Source of the DNA: DATAWZ01 sp036266975
GTDB lineage: Bacteria > Actinomycetota > Thermoleophilia > Solirubrobacterales > Solirubrobacteraceae
Reading direction: 5' to 3'
NCBI GenBank assembly: GCA_036266975.1
Contig: DATAWZ010000008.1
Coordinates: forward strand, 1 to 34,286
DNA length: 34,286 nt
The notes beneath the pieces are model-generated. The model ran no database searches and was not told the DNA's origin. It saw nothing but the letters and a program-made list of their open reading frames with translations. Below, piece by piece: positions 7,440 through 14,373 of the stretch (position 1 is its first letter; each line of letters starts with the position of its first letter). The translations under genes and the position numbers were made by a program.

Positions 7440-8359
7440 GCCGGCGGCGCCCGGGGGCGCGCTCGCCGGGGAGGCGTCTGGGGATTGGGGTAAAGGCCCG
7501 AGGCGGGGTCGGTCCCGGTCGTGGTGCTGCCGGTCGTTGGCGCGGGCGGCGGCGCCGAGGGCAGGGTCACCGTCTCGGTCGGGGTCGAGAGCGTGCTGAG
7601 CGGGACGGCGACGGTCGGCAGGGTGATATCGGGAGGCCCGCTGGGGCCGGTGCGCGTCGTGGGGGCGGTCGGGGTCCAGGCGGGCGCGGCGGCGGTGGTC
7701 GGCGCCGGGGTGGCGCTCTGTACGGGCGGGCGCGGCGGCGCGGCGACCGGGGGGCGTGGCGGTCGAGGTCGCCGGACCGGGGATCGTCACGGCCGGGCGG
7801 GCGGCGTGAGGGCGCCGCGCGTCGCTCGCGCGCGGGGGCGTGCGCACGACGCCGCACAGGACCCGCGGCCGCGGCCGTGGCTCGGCGGGGTTGGCCGGGC
7901 GGTTGACGGCTGCCGTGGGGCCTGGACCCGGGTCGCGGGGGCGCGCAGGTCGTGTCGCACGATCGGGACGGGTCGGTGGTGGCGGTGCACGGTCGGCGCG
8001 AGCTCGCTCACGCCCCCGACGGGCAGGCCGGTGGCCGCGGCCGCGCTCACGCCGAGCTCGATCAGCGCGAGCGAGCCCGCGCCGCCGCCGACGCGCTCGG
8101 GGATTCCGAGCGCCGCAGTCGGGCCCGCGTCGGCGCCGCCGAGCCGTGATTGCCCCAGCGGCAGCGGCGTGAGTGCGGTCGCCGCGCCCTGCACCGAGCG
8201 GCGGGCGCGCTGGACGAGCTGGCGCGCGAAGGCCCGCTCGTGGCCCTCGCGGGCCAGGGCGACGAGCCGCTCGTCGCCCTGCGCGCGCAGGACCGCGCCC
8301 CACAGCAGTGGCCGCCTGCGCTCGCCGGACGGGTCGGAGCGGAGACCGCCGCGCGCCTC
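7440..8359 (-). pseudogene. ECF sigma-factor remnant: core deleted, no start codon, stop and frame breaks
   Basis: One minus-strand frame from 8359 reads LRSDPSGERRRPLLWGAVL, then ERLVALAREGHERAFA, typical of the beginning of an ECF sigma factor (start of region 2). It runs at once into RQLVQRARRSVQGAATALTP, which looks like the end of region 4 and the C-terminal tail. Most of regions 2 and 4, the promoter-binding core, is therefore missing. The frame has no ATG, GTG or TTG before 8194, meets a TGA at 7789-7787, and then resumes as a Pro/Thr-rich tail (PPDITLPTVAVPLSTLS, TTGSTTTGTDPASG) down to about 7450. It sits directly downstream of the esterase on the same strand. Identification rests on my recognition of the family sequence. 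The tail could alternatively belong to a separate secreted protein. Confidence 0.5.
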
Positions 8360-9557
8360 AGCGGGCGGAGGCGGGCGCGGACAGGCCGCGTGCGGCGAAC
8401 TTGAGCATCGGCGCCAGGTGGGCCTCGAGCGTGGTGAAGTCGTGCCCGCCCGGGTAGATCGCGCTGCGCGCGTTCGCCCCGGCGGCGCGCAGGGCGGCCC
8501 CGAACGGCGCGTCCTCGGCGGGATTGGCGATCGCGTCCTGGGCGCCGCCGTAGACGAAGGCGTGCATCCCGAGCTGGCCGATCGTCGGGGCGTCGCGGCG
8601 CAGCAGCGGCCCCAGGCCGTTGAAGAAGCCGAGCCAGCTCTCGACCACCGCGAACCGGCCGGGGTTCTGCAGGGCGATCTTCATCGCGCCGTAGCCGCCC
8701 ATCGAGAAGCCGGCGATCGCGCGCGCGGAGCGCACCGGGTCGGTCGGGAGCATGCGGTCGACGAGCTGCTGAACCTCGATGACGTAGCTCGCGAGCTTCC
8801 CGTCCGTGCCGTTGCTCCACTCGTTGGCGCCCGGTCGCCCGTCGATCATCACCGCGATCAGCGGATGGATCTTGCCGTGGGCGATCAGCCGGTCGAGCGT
8901 GCGGGCGACCCCCAGGCGCAGGAACGAGGCGCCGAGCTGGTCCTGGCCGTGGAGCAGGTAGAGGACCGGGTAGTGCAGGTCGGGGCTCATGTGCGCCGGC
9001 AGGTAGGCCAGGAACGAGCCGCGCCCGTCGAGCGCCGCCGAGTGGTAGCTGACCGCGTCGATCCGGCTGCCGCTCGCGTTCTCGTCGAGCAGGTGCAGCG
9101 TGGGGAGGTGCGCGGCCGGGGCGGCGGTGTGCGTGGTGGCCCGGTGGGGGAGCGTGACCGTCCGGGCGCGGTGGATGGCGGCCTTGGGCTGAGCCGGGGC
9201 GTGCGCGACGGTCGGGGTCGTCCCGAGCACCGGGATGAACGGCACCGAGGCCGGCCGCGGAGCGGTCAGCAGCGCGATCGAGACGCCGGCGGCGGCGGCG
9301 CCGGCACCGCCGGCGGCGATGACGCGGCGCCGGCGACCGGGACGGGGTCGCGCGCGGGTGCGGCTCGGGCGGGCCGGGGCGGTCGGCCCCACGGGCACCG
9401 GCTCGCGGCGCAGCGGCACCGCCGGCACCCATGACGGCGGGCCGAGCGCGGCGGCCGCCAGCGCGCCGCGCGTGCGCGACTGGCCGCTCCAGTCCCAATC
9501 GAGCGCGGACTCGATCCAGACGGTGGCGCTTCGGTCAGACCCGGACGGCGAGGGCAT
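8358..9557 (-). CDS. Membrane-anchored or secreted esterase (alpha/beta hydrolase, esterase-D/antigen-85 type)
   Basis: 399 residues. A cytoplasmic, Arg/Pro-rich N-terminus (~80 residues) leads to a hydrophobic helix at ~80-100 (VIAAGGAGAAAAGVSIALLT), either a signal anchor or an uncleaved signal, then a Pro/Ala-rich linker. The catalytic domain follows, with YPVLYLLHGQDQ (oxyanion region) and the nucleophile elbow GFSMGGYG, Ser285. The late IYPGGHDFTTLEAHL carries the likely catalytic His. This is the putative-esterase family that includes antigen-85 mycolyltransferases and feruloyl/acetyl-xylan esterases; the substrate is not readable. The sigma-factor remnant lies immediately downstream. 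Confidence 0.85.
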   Translation of the reverse strand: MPSPSGSDRSATVWIESALDWDWSGQSRTRGALAAAALGPPSWVPAVPLRREPVPVGPTAPARPSRTRARPRPGRRRRVIAAGGAGAAAAGVSIALLTAPRPASVPFIPVLGTTPTVAHAPAQPKAAIHRARTVTLPHRATTHTAAPAAHLPTLHLLDENASGSRIDAVSYHSAALDGRGSFLAYLPAHMSPDLHYPVLYLLHGQDQLGASFLRLGVARTLDRLIAHGKIHPLIAVMIDGRPGANEWSNGTDGKLASYVIEVQQLVDRMLPTDPVRSARAIAGFSMGGYGAMKIALQNPGRFAVVESWLGFFNGLGPLLRRDAPTIGQLGMHAFVYGGAQDAIANPAEDAPFGAALRAAGANARSAIYPGGHDFTTLEAHLAPMLKFAARGLSAPASAR

Positions 9558-9626
9558 GCAGCGCCATTGAATGCGCTCGGCGCCTGCGGACCAATCCCTG
9601 CATGGCGTTTCCCAGCGGCGGGGCGC

Positions 9627-10184
9627 TCAGGAGGCGCGATCGGCCGGGGCGGCCGGCTCGCGTGGCTCGCGCGGCGCGCGCGGGGGCATGCCGGCGAGCG
9701 AGCGCAGCGTCAGGCGCTCGCGCTGGGCGAAGCCCGCGGCCGCGGCGAGCATCGCGATCCCGCCGACGACCGTCACGTACAGCCCCCAGGCGGCGCCGAG
9801 CGCCGTGTCGAAGTCCGAGGTGATTCCGGGCGCGGTGCGATGCAGGTCGATCAGCTTGTAGATCCCCAGCCCGAAGCAGACCAGCCCGGCGAGCAGCGCA
9901 TAGCGCACGACCAGGTACGGGCCGCACTGCTCGAGGACGAGCGCCATGCACAGGATGATCAGGAACGCGGCGGCGACGAAGGTGATCTTGCCGAGGTTGT
10001 GCGTGCCGGCCAGCGTGATGCCGGTCGCCGTCTCCCACGGCGCGCACGAGCCGACGATCGTCAGCACCGCGGCGACGAGCAGCGCACCGGTCCGGGTGCC
10101 CATCCGCCGGGCGACGGCGCGGGGGCCGGGGGCGACGTCGTCCTCGTCCTGGGGGCGCTGCCAGTCGAAAACCTTGCGCTTCAT
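9627..10184 (-). CDS. Four-helix membrane protein of unknown function
   Basis: 185 residues. After an Asp/Glu-containing cytoplasmic N-terminus come four hydrophobic segments: ALLVAAVLTIVGSCAPW, ITFVAAAFLIILCMALVL, VVRYALLAGLVCFGLGIY and GLYVTVVGGIAMLAAAAGF. The C-terminal tail is Arg/Pro-rich. No enzymatic motif is seen; a small DUF-type integral membrane protein is the best description. It is divergent from pdxH with only 20 bp between the start codons, and TAGCCT (10197-10192) is seven bases before its ATG, so its mRNA is probably leaderless. A function linked to PdxH cannot be claimed from adjacency alone. Confidence 0.85.
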   Translation of the reverse strand: MKRKVFDWQRPQDEDDVAPGPRAVARRMGTRTGALLVAAVLTIVGSCAPWETATGITLAGTHNLGKITFVAAAFLIILCMALVLEQCGPYLVVRYALLAGLVCFGLGIYKLIDLHRTAPGITSDFDTALGAAWGLYVTVVGGIAMLAAAAGFAQRERLTLRSLAGMPPRAPREPREPAAPADRAS

Positions 10185-10204
10185 GCCACGTAGGCTACGA
10201 GACC
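10185..10204. promoter_or_regulatory. Palindromic bidirectional leaderless promoter
   Basis: The whole gap between two divergent start codons is 20 bp. Its centre CGTAG-G-CTACG is an odd palindrome. Read on the plus strand it offers TAGGCT (10191-10196), eight bases before the pdxH GTG. On the minus strand it offers TAGCCT (10197-10192), seven bases before the membrane-protein ATG. Neither gene has a Shine-Dalgarno sequence. Confidence 0.6.
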
Positions 10205-10849
10205 GTGGACCTCTACGGGAGACGTCGCGAGTACATGCCCCCTCGCCCGCTGGAAATCGCCCACCTTGACCCGGACCCGCTCGTCACGCTGTCCGGCTGG
10301 ATCGACGAGGCGTACCGGGCCGGCGAGCCCGAGCCGGGGCAGATGATCCTCGCCACGGTCGACGGCGACGGCCAGCCGCAGGCCCGGGCGGTGCTGCTGC
10401 GCGCGATCCACGAGGGGGCGCTGCACTTCTACACCAACCGCGAGAGCGCCAAGGCGCGCGACCTGGCCGCCCGCCCGCGTGCCGCGGCGACGTTCGGTTG
10501 GCCGGCGCTGCTGCGTCAGGTGCGCGTCACCGGGCCGGTGAGCGAGCTCTCGGGCGCCGACAGCGACGCCTACTTCGCCTCGCGCCCGCGCGAGAGCCAG
10601 CTCGGCGCCTGGGCCTCGCCCCAGAGCGAGGTGATCGTCTCGCGCGAGGCGCTCGACGAGCGCCTCGCGGAGGTCGAGCGGCGCTTCGCCGGCGGGGAGG
10701 TGCCGCGCCCGCCGTTCTGGGGCGGCTACGCGGTCCTCGCCGTGAGCGTCGAGTTCTGGCAGGGTCGCCCCGGGCGGCTCCACGACCGCCTGCGCTGGCG
10801 CCGGGCCGCGCCGCAGGAGCCGTGGACCCTCGAGCGATTGGCGCCCTGA
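10205..10849 (+). CDS. pdxH: Pyridoxine/pyridoxamine 5'-phosphate oxidase
   Basis: FMN-dependent oxidase making pyridoxal 5'-phosphate, the last step of the salvage and DXP-dependent B6 routes. Its 214 residues match the family. Visible motifs are QPQARAVLLRA and FYTNRESAKARDLAARPRAA (FMN/phosphate binding), then SRPRESQLGAWASPQSEVI. The C-terminal signature VEFWQGRPGRLHDRLRWRR ends with the family's typical RLAP. The start is GTG 10205, eight bases after a TAGGCT -10-like element and without a ribosome site. An internal ATG at 10235 would remove the first ten residues. It shares a 20-bp bidirectional promoter with the membrane-protein gene. Confidence 0.97.
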   Translation: MDLYGRRREYMPPRPLEIAHLDPDPLVTLSGWIDEAYRAGEPEPGQMILATVDGDGQPQARAVLLRAIHEGALHFYTNRESAKARDLAARPRAAATFGWPALLRQVRVTGPVSELSGADSDAYFASRPRESQLGAWASPQSEVIVSREALDERLAEVERRFAGGEVPRPPFWGGYAVLAVSVEFWQGRPGRLHDRLRWRRAAPQEPWTLERLAP

Positions 10850-10886
10850 CCACGCGCCGTGGCGTGGCCTTTGCGACTCCGTGGTC
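10848..10886. terminator. Inverted repeat between convergent pdxH and glycoside hydrolase
   Basis: GACCACG (10848-10854) and CGTGGTC (10880-10886) are exact complements, with an inner CCACGC/GCGTGG pair (10850-10867) as an alternative stem. No T-tract is present. The position between two convergent stop codons supports a bidirectional terminator. Confidence 0.4.
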
Positions 10887-10898
10887 GCGCCGTCGGGC

Positions 10899-13076
10899 TC
10901 AGCCCGAATCGACCACGACCGAGCGGCTGGCGATCACCTTGCCGCCGGGGGAGTGCCACGTGATCCGCACGCGTCCGCTGCCGGGTACGGTGACGTGGGT
11001 CTCGAAGTAGCCGTCCGCGTTGGTCACCCGCACCGCGCTGAGCATCCGCCATCCCGTGCCGGGCGTTCCCTGCCACTCGATCCGCGCCTGCTGGGGCGTG
11101 CCGTGGGGCGCGAGGCGCAGCTGGCCCCAGACCAGCAGCGAGCACGAGCCCGCGCAGATGCTCTGTGGCATCCAGATCGGCAGCCGGTAGGCCGCCAGGG
11201 CCGGCTTGGGGTCGCCGTTGGCGTACAGCAGGCCCGACTGGAAGGTGTCCCAATACTCGTAGCTCGACGGCGGGTAGACCGCGTTCGGCGCGGCGTCGTA
11301 GAGCAGGAACTGCGAGAGCGCGCGCACGCGCGGATCCCGCCAGGCCATATAGTCGGCCTGGTCCAGGTAGGCGGCCTGCTCGGCCGGGCTGATCACCTGG
11401 TAGGGGTCCGGCGGGTTGGTCTCGTAGCCGAACTCGGTCAGGTAGAGCGGGAGCCGGCGGTCCACGCCGTAGGTGGCGAAGATCCGGTCCAGAGCGCCGC
11501 TCAGACGCGAGAGCGTGGACATCGTGACCACGTTGGGGTTGCTCGGCAGGTAGCTGGGACCGTGCAGCAGGTCGTAGGGGTGGTGCGCAAAGCCGGTGGC
11601 GTCGAACAGGATCGGGTTCTCGCGCCGGAACGAGCCCGGGTCCTGCGGGCAGCCCAGGAGCGTGGCCGCCGTGCCCTGCAGCGGCTGATCGGCGGAGTTC
11701 ACGCAGTACAGGGCGCGCACGAACTGCATCGGGGTCATCGCGCTGTGCAGCGTCTGCTCGCCGCTGCCGGTCGGCGCGGTCTCGCCGATCAGGATCGTGT
11801 CGGTCTTCACCGTGTGCCCGCCGTAGGCCAGGGCGATCGTGGCCGCGTCGACCAGCGCCCTGTAGAGCTTGGCCGACACCGGGAGCGGCTCGCCGTCGAC
11901 GGGGGTCCACTGGGGGGCCAGCCACGCCGGCTGGTTGGGCTCGTTCCAGATCGACCAGTAGCTCACGCGCGGCAGCGGCGCGCCCCCGTCGGGCCGGTAG
12001 CGGCCGCTGTAGCGGACCCCGACCGCGGCCACGAACTGGCCGAAGTCGGTCGCCGAGGGCTCGTACACGTCGGCCACGGGGGCGTAGGGGCTCGGGCGCA
12101 GCGCCCACTCCGGGCCCGGCCCGGTGACGTTGAAGTCCACCGCGATCCGGTGCCGGCGGGCCAGGCGCACGATCCGGTCGTAGGGCGCCCAGGCGCCGGT
12201 CGGGTAGTCGCCGGGGTCGGCGGCGTTGAAGTGCGGCGGTGGGGCGATCGCCGTGGTCTCGGGGGCGATTGCCGACCACTTGATCGTCAGGCGCACGCGC
12301 TGCACGCCGAGCCGCTGGAGCATGGCCAGCGTGTGCTCGACGGTCGGCGTCGAGGCGTACAGCAGGTGGTCGTCGTCCTGGAAGATCGACTGCTGCGCCT
12401 TGTTGTAGGGCCGCGGCGAGCCCGAGCTCAGGCCGATGAGCAGCCCGACCACGAGCGCGACCAGCGCGAGTGCGACCACGAGCGTCAGGCGCGCCTGGCC
12501 GCGGCGCTGGCGCGAGCGGTGCTCGTACCCGGAGGTCATCGTCGATCGCGAGCCTGCGCCGCCCGGCGGGTGCCGGCTGGCCGGCGCGCTCGCCGGCAGC
12601 CAGGTCGCCAGCCGCCGCGAGCGCGCGGCGGCGATCCGGAAGGCGACCAGCGCCACGGCAAGCGCGGCGGCGAGCACCATCAGCAGGGCGACCGGCGCGG
12701 GCACGCCGGAGTCGACCAGGGTGATCACCGGGCTCAAGGGGCCCGAGCCCGAGCCCGAGCCCGAGGAGTGGCTCGCGTGCGTGGTGGTCAGGTGCGGGGT
12801 CGTCTGGCTGTGGTGGGCGCGACAGCTGCCCGCCGCGCGGGCCTGCAACGCGGCCTGCACGGCATCCGGATAGCTCGTGTATTGAGCGATATCGGGCGGC
12901 GTCCCGGCGATCGCCGCCTCCAGCTCGGCGCTGGAGAACTCGCATGCGGGTACCAGTCCACGCTGGGTGTAGGCCCGGAGCGTCGTCTGGAATGGGTTGG
13001 CCTGCGCGATCGTGGCGCTGCAGAGAACGAGCAGGACCGCGGCGAGGGCCGCCCGCGCGGGAACGCGGTGACGCAA
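10899..13076 (-). CDS. Membrane-anchored glycoside hydrolase with N-terminal secreted module (apparent two-gene fusion)
   Basis: 725 residues. A signal peptide (~1-26, ending TIAQA-NPF) precedes an exported ~100-residue module with Cys45 and Cys85 and a Ser-Gly run. Then come a membrane helix (~125-148), an Arg-rich cytoplasmic loop, a second helix (~197-216) and a large outside domain. That domain is a TIM-barrel glycoside hydrolase, GH39/GH5-like: YWSIWNEPNQ gives the acid/base Glu379 and LYLTEFGYET the nucleophile Glu548. A C-terminal beta-rich domain (~640-725) follows. TTG 13076 is chosen as start because a perfect GGAGG lies five bases upstream and it yields the signal peptide. An internal ATG (12539, residue 180) starting just before the second helix looks like the start of an ancestral separate gene. 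Substrate unknown; a role on cell-surface or environmental polysaccharide is likely. Confidence 0.82.
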   Translation of the reverse strand: MRHRVPARAALAAVLLVLCSATIAQANPFQTTLRAYTQRGLVPACEFSSAELEAAIAGTPPDIAQYTSYPDAVQAALQARAAGSCRAHHSQTTPHLTTTHASHSSGSGSGSGPLSPVITLVDSGVPAPVALLMVLAAALAVALVAFRIAAARSRRLATWLPASAPASRHPPGGAGSRSTMTSGYEHRSRQRRGQARLTLVVALALVALVVGLLIGLSSGSPRPYNKAQQSIFQDDDHLLYASTPTVEHTLAMLQRLGVQRVRLTIKWSAIAPETTAIAPPPHFNAADPGDYPTGAWAPYDRIVRLARRHRIAVDFNVTGPGPEWALRPSPYAPVADVYEPSATDFGQFVAAVGVRYSGRYRPDGGAPLPRVSYWSIWNEPNQPAWLAPQWTPVDGEPLPVSAKLYRALVDAATIALAYGGHTVKTDTILIGETAPTGSGEQTLHSAMTPMQFVRALYCVNSADQPLQGTAATLLGCPQDPGSFRRENPILFDATGFAHHPYDLLHGPSYLPSNPNVVTMSTLSRLSGALDRIFATYGVDRRLPLYLTEFGYETNPPDPYQVISPAEQAAYLDQADYMAWRDPRVRALSQFLLYDAAPNAVYPPSSYEYWDTFQSGLLYANGDPKPALAAYRLPIWMPQSICAGSCSLLVWGQLRLAPHGTPQQARIEWQGTPGTGWRMLSAVRVTNADGYFETHVTVPGSGRVRITWHSPGGKVIASRSVVVDSG
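12741..12764. repeat. Hexanucleotide tandem repeat GCCCGA x4
   Basis: Four perfect copies of GCCCGA encode the Ser-Gly run in the exported module of the glycoside hydrolase. A gain or loss of one unit would keep the frame and change the linker by two residues. Confidence 0.8.
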
Positions 13077-13104
13077 CGGGACCTCCGGGGGAGCGTTGGC
13101 CCAG

Positions 13105-13133
13105 ATGGTAGGAGGAGCAGGGGAAATAGCGAA
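13105..13133 (-). promoter_or_regulatory. Candidate promoter of the glycoside hydrolase
   Basis: On the minus strand TTCGCT (13133-13128), a 17-base spacer and TACCAT (13110-13105) resemble a sigma-70 -35/-10 pair. It would give a leader of about 20-25 bases containing the GGAGG site before TTG 13076. The -35 match is weak. Confidence 0.35.
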
Positions 13134-13149
13134 GCGGGCGGGGCCCAGG

Positions 13150-14373
13150 CTACTTCAGCTGGGTGGACGTCAGCCCCAGCAGCAGGCGCGCGATGATCAG
13201 CAGCTGGATCTGCTGGGTGCCCTCGAAGATGTCGAGGATCTTGGCGTCGCGGGCCCACTTCTCCAGCAGCTCGCCCTCGCCGTAGCCGACGCTCCCGCAC
13301 AGCTCCACGCAGCCCAGCGCGATGTCGACCCCGGCGCGCCCGGCCTTGGCCTTGGCCATCGAGGCCTGGAGCGAGTTGGGCCGGCCGTTGTCGGCCATCC
13401 ACGCCGCCTGGAGCGTGAGCAGGCGCGCGGCCTCCCAGTCGGCCTCGAGAGTCAGAAAGCGCGAGGCGGCGGCCGGCTGGGTCAGCGCGGGTCGCGCGTA
13501 GTCGACCTCCACGCCGGCGGCGGCGAGCTGCTCGCGGGTGAACTCCAAGCACGCCCGGGCGACGCCGACGGCCATCGCGGCGACCAACGGGCGGGTGTTG
13601 TCGAAGGTCTGCATCACGCCGCCGAAGCCGCGCTTGGTGTCGATGTCCGGGCTGCCGAGCAGCGCCTCGCGCGGGACGCGGCAGTCCTGCAGGCGCAAGG
13701 CGGCGGTGTCCGAGGCGCGGATCCCGAGCTTGTGCTCGACGCGTTCGAGGATCAGCCCGGGGTTCGAGCGCTCGACCACGAAGGACTTGATCGCCGCGCG
13801 GCCGACGCTGCGGTCCAGCGTGGCCCACACGACGACCAGCTCGGCTCGCTCGCCGGAGGTGACGTAGATCTTCTCGCCGTTGAGGACGTACTCGTCGCCG
13901 TCGAGGACCGCGGTGGTGCGGATCGCGGCCGAGTCCGAGCCCGCCTCGGGCTCGGTGATGGCCATCGCCGCCCAGCGCCCGCCGTAGCGCTCGAGCTGCT
14001 CGTCGCTGCCCACCGAGGCGATCGCCGAGTTGCCCAGCCCCTGGCGCGGCATCGACAGCAACAGGCCCACGTCGCCCCAGGAGGTCTCCATCACGCCCAG
14101 GACGCTGGCCATGTTGGTGCCGTTGCGGGTTCCGCGGGGCTCGCTGCCGTTGCCGTCCTCGCTGGAGCGGCGCACGCCGGCGGCGCCGGCGCCGGCGCTC
14201 GCGCCGCTGGCCTGCATCCCGTCGATCACCGCGGCGAGCATGTCCAGCTCGCGCGGATAGGTGTGCTCGTCGCGGTCGTAGCGGCGCGAGATCGGCCGCA
14301 GCACCTCGGTGGCCACCTGGTGGGCCTGGCCCACCAGCGGGCGCAGCTTCTTGGGGATCTCCAGATCGATCAT
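13150..14373 (-). CDS. Acyl-CoA dehydrogenase (FadE-type), last gene of the TetR operon
   Basis: 407-residue FAD enzyme of beta-oxidation. It shows the FAD/substrate motif MAITEPEAGSDSAAI, NGEKIYVTSGERA, DCRVPREALLG and the C-terminal ARDAKILDIFEGTQQIQLL with the catalytic-position Glu (EGT). An Ala/Gly/Ser-rich insert near residues 52-86 is unusual. The ATG overlaps the TGA of the preceding dehydrogenase by four bases (ATGA), so the two are translationally coupled and may form a heteromeric enzyme, as paired FadE proteins do in mycobacterial steroid degradation. A longer reading upstream of 14373 lies inside that gene and is rejected. Substrate not determinable here. Confidence 0.92.
   Translation of the reverse strand: MIDLEIPKKLRPLVGQAHQVATEVLRPISRRYDRDEHTYPRELDMLAAVIDGMQASGASAGAGAAGVRRSSEDGNGSEPRGTRNGTNMASVLGVMETSWGDVGLLLSMPRQGLGNSAIASVGSDEQLERYGGRWAAMAITEPEAGSDSAAIRTTAVLDGDEYVLNGEKIYVTSGERAELVVVWATLDRSVGRAAIKSFVVERSNPGLILERVEHKLGIRASDTAALRLQDCRVPREALLGSPDIDTKRGFGGVMQTFDNTRPLVAAMAVGVARACLEFTREQLAAAGVEVDYARPALTQPAAASRFLTLEADWEAARLLTLQAAWMADNGRPNSLQASMAKAKAGRAGVDIALGCVELCGSVGYGEGELLEKWARDAKILDIFEGTQQIQLLIIARLLLGLTSTQLK

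Noticed and set aside
7521..9434. Plus-strand 637-codon frame opposite the esterase and sigma remnant
   Set aside because: Composition is low-complexity Gly/Arg/Val shadow. It lacks a recognisable motif and contradicts the esterase catalytic motifs on the other strand.
10881..13196. Plus-strand 771-codon frame opposite the glycoside hydrolase
   Set aside because: Arg/Gly-rich antisense shadow; the hydrolase on the minus strand has a signal peptide, two catalytic Glu motifs and a GGAGG site.
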